Numbered from the stretch's first letter, positions 1 to 8,962 are shown. The stretch is DNA of 64,000 bases from Brevibacterium oceani (GCF_013623835.1 NZ_JABKDE010000005.1:248001-312000), one strand, 5' to 3'. The notes: generated by a model not told the origin, from the letters alone. A program made the numbers and translations.

Positions 1-368
1 TAGCTTGCAGTCGTGACATCGACCTTCTCGCCGTCGACGACGACCTCGACGGTGCCGTCCTTCTGCTGTTCGTGCTCGAAGGACTGGCGCTTCACGTCGA
101 AGGCTCCAGTGGCTTCGAGCGTGTCCTCGACGTACTCGACCGCTTCTTCGTAGCCGGGAGTGCCGAGGGCGCGGAATCCCTCATCCGCGTGGGAGGTGGA
201 GATGTCGGAGATCTTCTGCAGGTGCTTCATAGCGGCGTCGCCGGTGACGCCCATATCGGTGTGTTCGCTCGGTCCGGTGGTGCCGGCGGCGAGTGCCGGA
301 CTCACCCCTCCGAGAACCAGTCCGGCTGCGGCAGTGACCGCCAGCCAGCTCTTCGTGCGCAACTTCAT
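1..368 (-). CDS. Secreted M28-family aminopeptidase, N-terminal part (cut by window start)
   Basis: Only the first 122 codons are visible; the gene continues left of the window. It starts at ATG 368 with a clear ribosome site (GAAAGGAACTCC). Residues 1-27 form a signal peptide: basic n-region MKLRTKS, hydrophobic core, and a PALA cleavage site before AGTTG. The mature start carries MKHLQKISDIS, GFRALGTPGYEEAVEYV and a following helix. This is the usual opening of secreted zinc aminopeptidases of peptidase family M28 (aminopeptidase Y/Streptomyces type), ahead of a PA domain and the metal-binding core. The metal ligands lie outside the window, so catalytic competence cannot be judged. Its role would be extracellular release of N-terminal amino acids from peptides. 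Family assignment is by overall pattern and is moderately secure. Confidence 0.7.
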   Translation of the reverse strand, partial: MKLRTKSWLAVTAAAGLVLGGVSPALAAGTTGPSEHTDMGVTGDAAMKHLQKISDISTSHADEGFRALGTPGYEEAVEYVEDTLEATGAFDVKRQSFEHEQQKDGTVEVVVDGEKVDVTTAS

Positions 369-800
369 GGAGTTCCTTTCGCTCCGTCATGTGCCCCGAG
401 GAATCTTTGGCTGGGCGCACCGGAATCGACCGTCACGGCATGGTCCTCACGCCGGTTCCGGTCGTTCGACTGCGCTTGCGGGGAAGCTCGATTCTGACGT
501 TTCGCCGCAATCCGTCGTTGGTAACGAATCACATCTCTCTGTGACGAAACGGTGACACAACTCACATTGGGCTTTAATCTAGCCCACATTCGAGGGGTTT
601 AATGTCACGAATTGATAACAACCGGTCACTGAATGGTTTCGCGGCCGTGGTGCGATTGCGGTTTCCGTGCGACTGACCTGCGGTGGCGTTGTCCCCACAC
701 CTAATCGACCCGCGCTCGCGCACCCCCGCCCCACAGGCTCAATCACGGCCTCCCGCCCCGCCCCTGTGCCGGACCCGACCACACGACTAGACTCGGACCA
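369..800. promoter_or_regulatory. Divergent intergenic region with AT-rich promoter patch
   Basis: This 432-bp gap separates the leftward aminopeptidase from the rightward ferritin-VIT gene. The stretch from about 520 to 630 is AT-rich against the background. It holds an inverted repeat at 568-586 (TGGGCT, 7-nt spacer, AGCCCA) and several TGTGAC/GTCACA-like pieces. It plausibly carries one or both divergent promoters, but I cannot fix -35/-10 boxes with confidence. From 660 to 800 I see no gene or notable structure. Confidence 0.35.
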
Positions 801-1904
801 GTGACGACCAACGATTCCGCGGGAGGCGCCCAGCCCGCTGCCCCCGACAGACGGACGATCCGCCGCTGGCAGCGCTACCTCGCCAACGAACGGCTCGAGG
901 AACGGGTGTACCGCGACCTCGCCGAACGCCGCAGGGGCGAGGATCGGGAGATCCTCCTCAGTCTCGCCACCGCCGAATCCCGTCATCAGGAACACTGGAT
1001 CGAGCTCTTGGGCGAGCACGCGGAGAAGCGTCGCTCGGCCGACCTCGTCACCCGCTGCCTGGCCTTCTTCGGCCGCATGTTCGGCTCCGTGTTCGTCCTC
1101 GCGCTCGCGCAGCAGTCGGAGACGAGCTCTCCCTATGAGGACGACGATGCCGCCTCGGCGGAGATGGCCGCCGACGAACGCATCCACGCCGAGGTGGTCC
1201 GGGCACTGGCCGCCCGATCCCGAGCACGCCTGTCGGGGAACTTCCGCGCCGCCGTCTTCGGCGCCAATGACGGACTCGTCTCGAATCTGGCCCTCGTTCT
1301 CGGCGTCGGCGCTGCGGGAGTCTCGAACACCGTCATCCTGCTCACCGGCGCGTCCGGGCTCCTCGCCGGAGCCCTGTCGATGGGTGCCGGCGAGTACATC
1401 TCCGTGCGGTCCCAGCGCGAGCTCCTCGACGCCTCGACCCCGGACCCCGAGTCCCGGCACGCCCTGGCCGATCTCAACATCGACGCCAACGAGCTCGCGC
1501 TCGTCTTCCGTGCCCGCGGTATGGGCACCCGCGAGGCCGAAGCCCGAGCGAATCGCGCGATCGCGGCGGCGAAGAACCAGCAGCCCCCGAAGCTGCCGGC
1601 CATCGACTCGGGAGTCGACCGTGATGAGCTCGGCACGGGCCTCGGTGCCGCACTGTCGAGCTTCTGCTTCTTCTCCTCCGGTGCGCTGATCCCGATCCTG
1701 CCCTACATCTTCGGCATGATCGGGCTGCCCGCAGTGATCCTCTCCGCCGGCCTGGTGGGCATCGCCCTGCTGTTCACCGGCGGCATCGTCGGCCTGCTCT
1801 CGGGCAAATCCCCGGGACCGCGGGCCCTGCGCCAGCTCGGCATCGGCTTCGGCGCCGCCGCCGTGACCTATATCCTCGGCCTGTTCTTCGGAGGCACTGC
1901 ATGA
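801..1904 (+). CDS. Ferritin-like/VIT1 membrane iron transporter (MbfA-like)
   Basis: A 367-residue protein in two parts. Residues about 20-140 form a ferritin/rubrerythrin-like helical bundle with candidate di-iron ligands: E30, E33/E34, E59xxH62 and E126xxH129. Residues about 148-367 are a VIT1/CCC1 membrane domain opening with FRAAVFGANDGLVSNLAL and followed by five hydrophobic segments. This architecture is that of MbfA, a membrane-bound ferritin that exports or sequesters iron under iron or peroxide stress. Direction of transport here is inferred from the family. The start is GTG 801 with only a weak upstream ribosome site. The stop overlaps the next ATG (ATGA), so the two genes are probably translated in a coupled way, although their functions are unrelated. 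No iron box is obvious upstream. Confidence 0.8.
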   Translation: MTTNDSAGGAQPAAPDRRTIRRWQRYLANERLEERVYRDLAERRRGEDREILLSLATAESRHQEHWIELLGEHAEKRRSADLVTRCLAFFGRMFGSVFVLALAQQSETSSPYEDDDAASAEMAADERIHAEVVRALAARSRARLSGNFRAAVFGANDGLVSNLALVLGVGAAGVSNTVILLTGASGLLAGALSMGAGEYISVRSQRELLDASTPDPESRHALADLNIDANELALVFRARGMGTREAEARANRAIAAAKNQQPPKLPAIDSGVDRDELGTGLGAALSSFCFFSSGALIPILPYIFGMIGLPAVILSAGLVGIALLFTGGIVGLLSGKSPGPRALRQLGIGFGAAAVTYILGLFFGGTA

Positions 1905-2788
1905 CCGATCCGCTCATCCTCGTCGACCCGACCGATGCGACGTTCGCGCTCACCGAGCTGGCCGCCGCACAGCTGCCGGTCACCGATCTCTCCGCCCATC
2001 GAGGGGACGGCATCTTCGAAACGGTGCTGGTCAGCGTGGGTGAGGACGGGATCACCGTCGTCTCGCGAGACCGCCACTTCGCACGTTTCCGCACGTCCGC
2101 CTCGGCGCTGGATCTGCCCGATCCCGACCCCGTGCTCTGGGATCGGGTCATCGACGAACTGATCGCCGAGGTGACCGCCGCCGATGCGACGATCGCCGAG
2201 TTCGGGATCCGCTATGCCCTCTCGCGCGGCGAGGTGGGTGCCGACGGCACGGTCCGCCCGCGCGGGTGGGCATTCCCCGTGCCCGTGGACGAACACATCC
2301 ACACGGCCCGCGCACACGGCGTCACCGCCGTCAGCCTCGACCGCGGCTTCGACGCCTATATCGGCAGCAAGGCCCCCTGGCTGCTCATCGGGGCGAAGAC
2401 CCTGTCGTATGCGGTCAATCAGGCAGCCGGGCGCTATGCCGGGCAGCGCGGAGCCGACGAAGCCCTGTTCGTCTCCCACGACGGCATCGTCCTCGAGGGA
2501 CCGACCGCGAACATCATCATCCGCCGAGGTGACCGCCTGCTCACGCCCGATCCCGCGGCGGGGCTGTTGTCGGGAACGACGCAGCGGCTGATCTTCGATC
2601 ATGCCGAGGAGCTGGGGCTGAGGGCCGAATACGCCGATCTCAGCCTCGAGGACGTCAAGACCGCCGACGGCGCGTGGTACGTCTCATCGATGCGCACCGC
2701 CGCGGCGCTGCGTGAACTCGACGGGAATGCGATCGCTGTCGACGACGCACTGACGACGCGATTCCAGGAGATCGTCCAGGCCGGCTGA
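1901..2788 (+). CDS. pabC: Class IV PLP aminotransferase, likely aminodeoxychorismate lyase
   Basis: A 295-residue fold-type IV pyridoxal-phosphate enzyme. The N-terminal HRGDGIFETV (33-42) is the family landmark. K166 in GAKTLSY is the expected Schiff-base lysine. LEGPTANI (E199) and LLSGTTQRL near 230 complete the cofactor site. Length and motifs suit either 4-amino-4-deoxychorismate lyase (p-aminobenzoate for folate) or a D-amino acid/branched-chain aminotransferase relative. The actinobacterial sequences of this shape are usually called aminodeoxychorismate lyase, and substrate cannot be decided from sequence alone. No pabA/pabB lies nearby to settle it. It starts at ATG 1901 inside the stop of the preceding iron-transport gene, and a strong hairpin follows its stop. 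Confidence 0.75.
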   Translation: MTDPLILVDPTDATFALTELAAAQLPVTDLSAHRGDGIFETVLVSVGEDGITVVSRDRHFARFRTSASALDLPDPDPVLWDRVIDELIAEVTAADATIAEFGIRYALSRGEVGADGTVRPRGWAFPVPVDEHIHTARAHGVTAVSLDRGFDAYIGSKAPWLLIGAKTLSYAVNQAAGRYAGQRGADEALFVSHDGIVLEGPTANIIIRRGDRLLTPDPAAGLLSGTTQRLIFDHAEELGLRAEYADLSLEDVKTADGAWYVSSMRTAAALRELDGNAIAVDDALTTRFQEIVQAG

Positions 2789-2866
2789 TCTGCACGACCG
2801 ATGTTCGTGACTGCTTTACGCGGCTGAACTGCACGTTTGAACTGCGTGGCTGAAGTGGGGGATGCG

Positions 2867-2894
2867 CTGCCCCGAGCGCTCAGGCTCGGGGCAG
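2867..2894. terminator. Hairpin terminator between convergent genes
   Basis: Perfect 11-bp stem (CTGCCCCGAGC / GCTCGGGGCAG) with a 6-nt loop. It lies 79 bp after the aminotransferase stop and overlaps the last codons of the convergent small membrane-protein gene. There is no U-tract, as is common for actinobacterial terminators. Confidence 0.65.
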
Positions 2895-3080
2895 GGCGTC
2901 GGCTCTCGCCGACGAGGGGAGAGTGAAGGCGAGCACGAGCCCGAGGATGCAGGCCGCGCACCCGGTCAGCCACAGCACCCAGAAGATGCCGGAGAGACCG
3001 GGCAGCAGCGCCAGGAAGAACCCGAGGGCGCCACAGACGAACAGTCCGGTGACGACCCGAGTCTTCCATTTCCTCAGCAT
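2880..3080 (-). CDS. Small two-helix membrane protein, unknown function
   Basis: A 66-residue protein with basic N-terminus MLRKWKTR and two hydrophobic segments, about 9-27 and 31-53, ending in a short polar tail. A good ribosome site (GAGAAAGG) lies upstream of ATG 3080, which supports a real gene. I recognise no named family. It faces the aminotransferase gene tail to tail, and its last codons fall in the terminator hairpin. It could be a small stress or envelope protein, but nothing in the sequence says which. Confidence 0.6.
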   Translation of the reverse strand: MLRKWKTRVVTGLFVCGALGFFLALLPGLSGIFWVLWLTGCAACILGLVLAFTLPSSARADALPRA

Positions 3081-3335
3081 GATGCGCCTTTCTCAGCTCC
3101 GCCTCGGCGAGGGCCTTCCCTTACCCCGACCGAAGCGTGCTTTCAAGCTATCGGGCGCACAGCCGAAAGCGCATCCCCCAAAAGTATGAGATGCAGGGAC
3201 TTTCTGACTCATCCCTGGGTACGTCGGCACCGCTGAGAGGCATGCGCCACGTCCTGAGTTAGTGTTGACTCGGACGGAATACGTTCACACGGCTCGAACG
3301 GTCGTGGGACCTGGCTTCAAGGAAAGGACACGGGC

Positions 3336-3635
3336 ATGGGAAAGCTCGCTTGGCAGATCATCGGTGTGGGAGCGCCCATCGCAGCCGCATTCGTCGCTCG
3401 CAAGACCCTGACCTTCGCATGGGAGAAGTCGACGAAGCGTCCGGCTCCGTCGAACCCAGTCGACGATGAGATCTCGATGTCCGAGGCCCTCGCCTGGACC
3501 ATCGTCTCAGGCGTCGGCGTCGCGGTGGCTCAGCTCGTCGTGCAGCGCATCGCCGCGAACACCGTGCGCAACAACTTCGGCGATGCAGCCCTGCCGAAGA
3601 AGTTCCGCAAGCAGGTCGAAGAGACCACCGACTGA
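3336..3635 (+). CDS. DUF4235 small membrane protein
   Basis: A 99-residue protein with two hydrophobic segments (about 5-22 and 49-68) separated by a charged linker (WEKSTKRPAPSNPVDDE), and a polar C-terminus. Arrangement and sequence (GKLAWQ..., EALAWTIVSG, VVQRIA) match DUF4235, a small actinobacterial membrane family of unknown role. ATG 3336 is preceded by AAGGAAAGGACACGGGC, a good ribosome site. It appears monocistronic: its own upstream gap begins after 3080 and a strong terminator follows. Function is unknown. Confidence 0.8.
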   Translation: MGKLAWQIIGVGAPIAAAFVARKTLTFAWEKSTKRPAPSNPVDDEISMSEALAWTIVSGVGVAVAQLVVQRIAANTVRNNFGDAALPKKFRKQVEETTD

Positions 3636-3665
3636 GCTTTGCCGGATCATCGCCGGCTGAACGTT

Positions 3666-3704
3666 AACGGGACCTGCACCCATCGAACGGGTACAGGTCC
3701 CGTT
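3666..3704. terminator. Strong bidirectional terminator
   Basis: A 16-bp stem with one mismatch (arms 3666-3681 and 3689-3704) and a 7-nt loop sits between the DUF4235 gene and convergent aroD. On the + strand it is followed by GTTGTCGTT, a weak T-rich tail. Confidence 0.75.
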
Positions 3705-3733
3705 GTCGTTCGCGCTCCGAAGCGACTTCGCAC

Positions 3734-4516
3734 TCAGATGCGGTCGAGGATCTCGGCGAGGTGCGCGGCGTCGATCTGACCCGGCGCCGAGGCCTCGCCG
3801 ATCTGCGCGAATGTCGCGCAGCTGCCGAAGTCCGCGCCCATGATCCGGCTGGCTCGGCCCAGCTGACCCATCGAGATGCCGAGCACGGGGCATCCCAGCT
3901 CCTCCTGCGCCTCGGCGGTCGCGGCCAGCAGACGCGCAACATCGACCGGGGACCGCGGCATCATCGCCGCCTTCGCCACATCGGCACCCGCCTCGGCCAT
4001 CCTGCGGAAGGTGGCCAGCAGGTCCTCTTCTGAGTCCGTGGACTCGAAGTTGTGATGAGAGGCGACGACCGGAATCCCGACTTCGCGCGCCGCAGCGATC
4101 AGGGCATGAGACTCCGCCCGGTCGATCTCGATGTCGAGGGCGATGGGAACGGTGCCGGACAGTCCTGCGATGAGGTGCCGGACCACCTCGGCGTACTCAT
4201 CCTCAGCGATATCGACCAGTCCGCCTTCGAACCCGGTGCGCAGCGTCACGAGCACCGGCAGACCGGCCGCGACGGCGTGCGGAAGCAGGGCCAGAACCGC
4301 CTCGGCGCGCGTCGCACCATCAGCGTCGCTGCCGGCAAGCAGAGGATCGATGCGCCATTCCACGACGTCGACGACGCCGGTCCGGGCCGCCTCGGCGCAA
4401 TGGGAACTCAAGTCATCGGCATCGACGGCCTGAGTGGGCACGATGAGGGACGGACGCAGTGGATTGCGCACGGCGGGCGTACCTGCGGCAGGATTGAGAA
4501 ACGGCAGAGGCAACAT
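3734..4516 (-). CDS. aroD: Type I 3-dehydroquinate dehydratase
   Basis: A 260-residue class I (Schiff-base) dehydroquinase, third step of the shikimate pathway (3-dehydroquinate to 3-dehydroshikimate). Key residues can be placed: E53 and R55 in VEWRIDP, general acid/base H155 in ASHHNF, Schiff-base lysine K182 in DVAKAAMMP, and the substrate loop SMGQLGRASRIMG. GSCATFAQ and ASAPGQI follow near the C-terminus. Length is normal for the family. It stands alone with no other aro genes. The start at ATG 4516 leaves only 47 bp to the divergent hydrolase gene, so the promoters must overlap. Many actinobacteria use the unrelated type II enzyme, and a type I enzyme may serve quinate/shikimate catabolism instead. 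Confidence 0.9.
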   Translation of the reverse strand: MLPLPFLNPAAGTPAVRNPLRPSLIVPTQAVDADDLSSHCAEAARTGVVDVVEWRIDPLLAGSDADGATRAEAVLALLPHAVAAGLPVLVTLRTGFEGGLVDIAEDEYAEVVRHLIAGLSGTVPIALDIEIDRAESHALIAAAREVGIPVVASHHNFESTDSEEDLLATFRRMAEAGADVAKAAMMPRSPVDVARLLAATAEAQEELGCPVLGISMGQLGRASRIMGADFGSCATFAQIGEASAPGQIDAAHLAEILDRI

Positions 4517-4563
4517 GACTCAAGCGTAGGCGCTGTGCGGCGCGCGCAGGCAGGAGGACACAG

Positions 4564-5376
4564 GTGGAGACGCGGCAGGAGACCAGGATCAGCACTCGCG
4601 ACGGATTCCCGCTCGCGGTCCAGGTCAGCGGCCCAGCCGAGGCTCCGGCACTGCTTCTTCTCCAGGGCCAGGCGAACTCGCACGAGTGGTGGGACGGCCT
4701 GCGCGAGGACTTCGAACCGCAGTTTCGCACGATCACCTTCGACTACCGCGGGACGGGCGGCAGTCGTGGGGAGCTCGGGAAGCTGTCGACCGCGAGCTTC
4801 GCCGCCGACGCCGCCGAGGTGCTCGACCACCTCGGCGTCGATCGCGCGTGTGTCTACGGCACCTCGATGGGCGGGCGGATCGCGCAGATGCTCACCCTCG
4901 ACTTCCCTGAGCGGGTGAGCGCGCTTGTGCTCGGCTGCACGACCCCGGGCGGACCGCACTCGGTCAAGCGCCCGCGCGAGGTCGGGCAGAACCTTGCCCG
5001 CCTGCACGGCGAGGAGCACACCCGCTACCTGTTCGGCCTCTTCTACACTCCCGCGTGGACGGTGTCCGCGAAGTACAGCAAACTGCTCGGCGATGATTCG
5101 ATGGCGGCCGCAGAATCCGCGGCCCACCTGCGCATCAGTGCGAGTCACAACGCGTGGGACCGCCTGCCCGAGATCACCGCGCCGACGCTGATCATCCATG
5201 GCGACGAGGACCGGATGAACCCGGTCGACAACGCCCGCATCCTGCATGAGCGCATCGCCGGTTCGCAGCTGCTCATCCAGCCGGAGGGACGGCATGGCTG
5301 CTTCGAGGAATTCGCCGAGGTGGTCACCCCGGCAGTCGCGCGTTTCCTCACCGAATCGCTCGGCATTCCCTCCTGA
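4564..5376 (+). CDS. Alpha/beta hydrolase
   Basis: A 270-residue single-domain alpha/beta hydrolase. Nucleophile elbow GTSMGG places Ser at 101. The acid is Asp216 in HGDEDRMNP and the base His244 in GRHGCFEEF. The oxyanion region is LLLQGQANSHEWW, where LQGQ replaces the usual HG motif. The cap is small. The family covers esterases, lactonases, epoxide hydrolases and 3-oxoadipate enol-lactonase-like enzymes. The sequence around GGRIAQMLTLDFPERVSALVL recalls the enol-lactonase branch, but substrate is not assigned. GTG 4564 is the start, with CAGGAGG 12 nt upstream. It is transcribed divergently from aroD. Confidence 0.8.
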   Translation: METRQETRISTRDGFPLAVQVSGPAEAPALLLLQGQANSHEWWDGLREDFEPQFRTITFDYRGTGGSRGELGKLSTASFAADAAEVLDHLGVDRACVYGTSMGGRIAQMLTLDFPERVSALVLGCTTPGGPHSVKRPREVGQNLARLHGEEHTRYLFGLFYTPAWTVSAKYSKLLGDDSMAAAESAAHLRISASHNAWDRLPEITAPTLIIHGDEDRMNPVDNARILHERIAGSQLLIQPEGRHGCFEEFAEVVTPAVARFLTESLGIPS

Positions 5377-5775
5377 TCTTCCGCAGGCCCATCGGCCGAG
5401 CTATGATCGGCTTTCACAGAGAGCCGGACACCGTCGTCCGCATTCAGTGAGGCAAGGGCGCCTTTCGCAACAAAGATCGGCAGAGAATAACAAATCGAAT
5501 AAGGGCACATCTACATGGCCCAAGCAGTGTTTATAACAATCAAGTAACGCACACACTTGTATCTTCGCAGGTCAGGCGGGTAGTCAAGCTCGCCACTCCG
5601 CTCAAGCGCACAAAACCTTCCGACGAAAAACCTGAATAAAACTACAATGGAGAGTGAGAAATCCGTGCGCGGCGAGGCTGAAGTGCGATGAACCAGAGAT
5701 CGCCATCGCCGAATCGCGAAACGGGGGTGAAGCCTCTCGTTCTTGCGGAGGGTCAAGAATGCAAGGAGGAAACGC
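5377..5775 (+). promoter_or_regulatory. Leader and promoter region of the betaine ABC operon
   Basis: About 400 bp without a gene. A short hairpin (CGGCT/AGCCG, 5408-5426) may end the hydrolase transcript. From about 5460 to 5660 the DNA is AT-rich and a TACAAT hexamer at 5643-5648 is a possible -10 box. Just before the start, TTCTTG (5740-5745) and CAAGAA (5754-5759) form an inverted repeat whose loop holds GGAGGG, next to the true ribosome site AAGGAGG (5763-5769). An osmotic control region is expected here from the gene function, but no specific operator is recognisable. Confidence 0.4.
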
Positions 5776-7086
5776 GTGAGCGTTGTCAAAGCATCAAACG
5801 TGTACAAGGTCTTCGGCAAGCGCCAAAACGAAGTCGTCAAGCGACTCGAAGAGGGCGCCGACCGCGATGACCTGACCAAACTCGGAACTGCCGCGGTCAT
5901 CGACGCGAGTTTCGAGGTCGAAGCCGGCGAGATCTTCGTCGTCATGGGCCTGTCGGGGTCCGGCAAGTCCACTCTCATCCGCACGCTCAATGGCCTGTGG
6001 CCGACCACCTCGGGATCGGTCGAGGTCCTCGGCACCGACATCGCGAAGATCGATGACGCTGCCCTGCGCAAGGTCCGCAGCGAGCACATCTCGATGGTGT
6101 TCCAGCACTTCGCTCTGCTGCCGCACCGCACGGTCCGAGACAATGCCGCCTATGCCCTCGAGATCCGGGGAGTAGCGAAGGCCGAACGAGACAAGGCCGC
6201 CGACAAGTGGCTCAAAGCCGTCGGCCTCGAAGGCTGGGGTGACAAGTTCCCCGAGCAGCTCTCCGGCGGTATGCAGCAGCGCGTCGGTCTTGCCCGCGCT
6301 CTGGCCGCAGAGACCGACATCCTGCTCATGGACGAAGCCTTCTCTGCGCTCGACCCGCTGATCCGCCGCGAAATGCAGGAACAGCTCGTCGAGCTCCAGT
6401 CGGAGCTGCAGAAGACCATCATCTTCATCACCCACGACCTCAATGAGGCGATGTTCCTCGGCGACCGGATCGCGGTTATGCGCAACGGCCGCATCGTCCA
6501 GGTCGGCACCCCGGAGGACATCCTCACCGATCCGGCCAATGACTACGTCGCGCAGTTCGTCCACGACGTCGACCGCGCCCGCGTTCTCACCGCCAACAAC
6601 GTCATGGAGAAGGCACGCCAGACCGTCTCGAACCAGAACGGACCTCGGGTCGCCCTCCGCAGCATGCGGGAGAGCAACTCCTCCGCGATCTACGTCATGG
6701 ATCGGCACCGGAAGTTCCTCGGCGTGGTCTACGACCGCGACTGCATCGACCACCTCCGCAAGGGCGGGACGACGCTGGACGAGATCATCAAGCCTGCCGC
6801 CCAGACGGCCTCTCCCGACGATCTGCTCATCGATCTCTTCCTGCCGTCCTCAGAGACTCCCCTGCCGGTGCCGGTGACCAACGACGACGGTCAGCTGGTG
6901 GGCGTGGTGCCCCGCGCAACCCTGCTGGCTGCCCTCGGCAATCAGAACGGCAACGACGAAGCGCCCCAGGAAGAGAGCGCTGCTGAATGGCCCGAACCTG
7001 TGGACTCCGGTCTCATCGATCAGGTCCTCGCCGAAACCGGTGATGCGACCGAAGCCGATGCCGCAAACGAAAGGGGTGCCCTCTGA
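5776..7086 (+). CDS. proV: Glycine betaine/proline ABC transporter ATP-binding protein
   Basis: A 436-residue ATPase of the ProV/OpuAA type, energising osmolyte uptake with the permease and lipoprotein that follow. Walker A is GLSGSGKST (58-66). The Q-loop FQHFALLPHRTV, signature LSGGMQQRVGLARAL, Walker B ILLMDEAFSALD and switch histidine ITHD are all intact. The C-terminal third (about 270-390) is a CBS pair. In OpuA such a pair senses ionic strength or c-di-AMP. It ends in an acidic tail. I prefer GTG 5776 over upstream in-frame codons because AAGGAGG lies 6 nt before it and the family begins here. Its stop overlaps the permease start (TGATG). Confidence 0.93.
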   Translation: MSVVKASNVYKVFGKRQNEVVKRLEEGADRDDLTKLGTAAVIDASFEVEAGEIFVVMGLSGSGKSTLIRTLNGLWPTTSGSVEVLGTDIAKIDDAALRKVRSEHISMVFQHFALLPHRTVRDNAAYALEIRGVAKAERDKAADKWLKAVGLEGWGDKFPEQLSGGMQQRVGLARALAAETDILLMDEAFSALDPLIRREMQEQLVELQSELQKTIIFITHDLNEAMFLGDRIAVMRNGRIVQVGTPEDILTDPANDYVAQFVHDVDRARVLTANNVMEKARQTVSNQNGPRVALRSMRESNSSAIYVMDRHRKFLGVVYDRDCIDHLRKGGTTLDEIIKPAAQTASPDDLLIDLFLPSSETPLPVPVTNDDGQLVGVVPRATLLAALGNQNGNDEAPQEESAAEWPEPVDSGLIDQVLAETGDATEADAANERGAL

Positions 7087-7991
7087 TGGAGAACATCCGT
7101 ATTCCCGTCGGCACCTGGGTCGACTCCGCCTTCGACTGGCTCAAAGACAATGTCGCCTGGTTCTTCGATGCCGTGACCTGGCTATTCAGCCTGCTCATCG
7201 ACATCCTCACGAATGTGCTCGTCGACCTCCATCCGCTGGTGATCATCCTCATCCTCGCACTGCTCGGCTGGGTCCTGCGGTCCTGGCAGATGGCCCTGGG
7301 CACAGTGATCACACTGTTCTTCATCATGACGATGGATCAGTGGGTGGCCTCGATGCAGACACTGGCGCTCGTCCTCATCGCTGCGATCATCGCCGTCATC
7401 GTCGCCATACCGGTCGGCATTCTCGCCGCGCGCAACGATACGGCCTCGACCATCATCAAACCGGTGCTCGACTTCATGCAGACCATGCCGGCCTTCGTCT
7501 ACCTCATCCCGGCTGTGACCTTCTTCAGCATCGGCGTCGTGCCCGGCCTCGTGGCCACGGTGATCTTCGCTCTGCCTCCGGGTGTCAGGTTCACAGAACT
7601 CGGCATCCGCGGAGTGGATTCCGAGACGGTCGAAGCCGGACAGTCGTTCGGCGCGACTCCCGGCCAGATCCTCCGCGGAGTCCAGCTGCCCTTGGCCACG
7701 CCGACGATCATGGCCGGCATCAACCAGGTCATCATGCTCGCCCTGGCCATGGCGGTCATCGCCGGCATGGTCGGCGCCGACGGACTCGGAAAGAACGTCG
7801 TCGAAGCGATCGCCACCCAGAACCTGCCGCTCGGCGTCGAGGCCGGCCTCGGCGTCGTCATCATCGCGGTCTATCTCGACCGCGTGACCGCGGCGCTGGG
7901 CAACGCCAAGGACTATCCGGCTTCGCTCGTCGCGGTCATGCGCCGCCGCAGCGCGAAGAACAAGGCTGCGGCCGCGACCGCCAAGGCCTGA
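7086..7991 (+). CDS. proW: Glycine betaine/proline ABC transporter permease
   Basis: A 301-residue inner-membrane permease of the binding-protein-dependent type. After an amphipathic N-terminus there are about six to seven hydrophobic segments. The coupling (EAA) loop reads GVDSETVEAGQSFGATPGQ, followed by the conserved MAGINQVIMLALAMAVIAGM typical of ProW/OpuAB. It ends with a basic tail. It is translationally coupled to the ATPase by TGATG and precedes the binding lipoprotein by 59 bp. It provides the membrane channel for the operon, and very probably also serves the solo binding protein at 10.1 kb. Confidence 0.92.
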   Translation: MENIRIPVGTWVDSAFDWLKDNVAWFFDAVTWLFSLLIDILTNVLVDLHPLVIILILALLGWVLRSWQMALGTVITLFFIMTMDQWVASMQTLALVLIAAIIAVIVAIPVGILAARNDTASTIIKPVLDFMQTMPAFVYLIPAVTFFSIGVVPGLVATVIFALPPGVRFTELGIRGVDSETVEAGQSFGATPGQILRGVQLPLATPTIMAGINQVIMLALAMAVIAGMVGADGLGKNVVEAIATQNLPLGVEAGLGVVIIAVYLDRVTAALGNAKDYPASLVAVMRRRSAKNKAAAATAKA

Positions 7992-8050
7992 TCGCCCAAG
8001 CGTCGGGCACACATTCGGACAAGTCGACCACTAGAGAAAAGGAACACACA

Positions 8051-8962
8051 ATGAAGAGAAGATTCCTCACCCCGATCGTCGCTGCAGTGGCAGCACTCGG
8101 CCTCGCTCTGACCGGGTGCTCCCAGGAAGCATCGAAGGACGACGGCAGCGGAGGCGGAGACAAGGGCGACATCAAGCTCGGCTACGTCACCGGCTGGACC
8201 GACGGTCAGAGCATCTCGCTCCTGCTCGAAGACCAGCTGGGCAAGATGGGCTACAACGTCGAGACCGAGACCTTCAGCGACGCCGCCGTCCTCTACGCGG
8301 GTGTCGCCAACGGCGACATCGACATCTATCCGTCCTCGTGGCCCGAGGTCACACACAAACAGTACATCGACAAGTACGGCGACGACCTCGAGGACCTCGG
8401 CGCATACTACGACAATGCGGTGCTCACCATCGCCGTGCCGAAGTACATGAAGGACATCAACTCCATCCAAGACCTCAAGGGCAAGGGCAAGGACTTCGAC
8501 GGCAAGATCGTCGGCATCGAACCCGGTGCCGGTCTGACCAAGGCCACGAAGGCGATGATTCCCGAATACGGGCTTGATGGCGAGTATAAACTCGTCACCT
8601 CGTCGACGGCTGCCATGCTCACCGAGCTCGGCAATGCCACCGACGCCGAGAAGGACATCGTCGTCACCCTGTGGCGTCCGTTCTGGGCCAACAACGAATA
8701 CCCGGTCAAGGACCTCAAGGACCCGAAGGGTGCCATGGGTGATCCTGAGAAGCTTCACTTCACCGCCACCAAGGGCTTCGGCGAAGAGAACTCGGACGCC
8801 GCCGACTACATCGGCAAGATCAAGATGGATGACAAGCAGTACGGTGAGCTCGAGGACCTCGTCGTCAACAAGCACAAGGACGACGGCGAGAAGGCCATCA
8901 CCGAATGGCTGAAGGCCAACCCCGACGCCTACGACGGCGAATTGACCGACGACGACAAGTGA
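8051..8962 (+). CDS. opuAC: Glycine betaine-binding lipoprotein (OpuAC/ProX type)
   Basis: A 303-residue extracellular substrate-binding lipoprotein. ATG 8051 follows AAAAGGAACACACA. The signal peptide ends in lipobox LALTGC, so it is membrane-anchored by a diacylglyceryl cysteine. The mature domain shows OpuAC-family marks: IKLGYVTGWTDGQS, IYPSSWPEVTHKQY, IVGIEPGAGLT and TLWRPFWANNEY. The aromatic residues supply the quaternary-ammonium cage in this family. Third gene of the operon; a strong terminator follows. A close paralogue lies at 10081-10983. Exact ligand (glycine betaine, proline betaine or choline) is inferred from family. Confidence 0.92.
   Translation: MKRRFLTPIVAAVAALGLALTGCSQEASKDDGSGGGDKGDIKLGYVTGWTDGQSISLLLEDQLGKMGYNVETETFSDAAVLYAGVANGDIDIYPSSWPEVTHKQYIDKYGDDLEDLGAYYDNAVLTIAVPKYMKDINSIQDLKGKGKDFDGKIVGIEPGAGLTKATKAMIPEYGLDGEYKLVTSSTAAMLTELGNATDAEKDIVVTLWRPFWANNEYPVKDLKDPKGAMGDPEKLHFTATKGFGEENSDAADYIGKIKMDDKQYGELEDLVVNKHKDDGEKAITEWLKANPDAYDGELTDDDK

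Noticed and set aside
7040-8050. N-terminal extension of the betaine-binding lipoprotein back to 7040
   Set aside because: The upstream frame is a shadow of the permease gene. The signal peptide and ribosome site fix the start at 8051.
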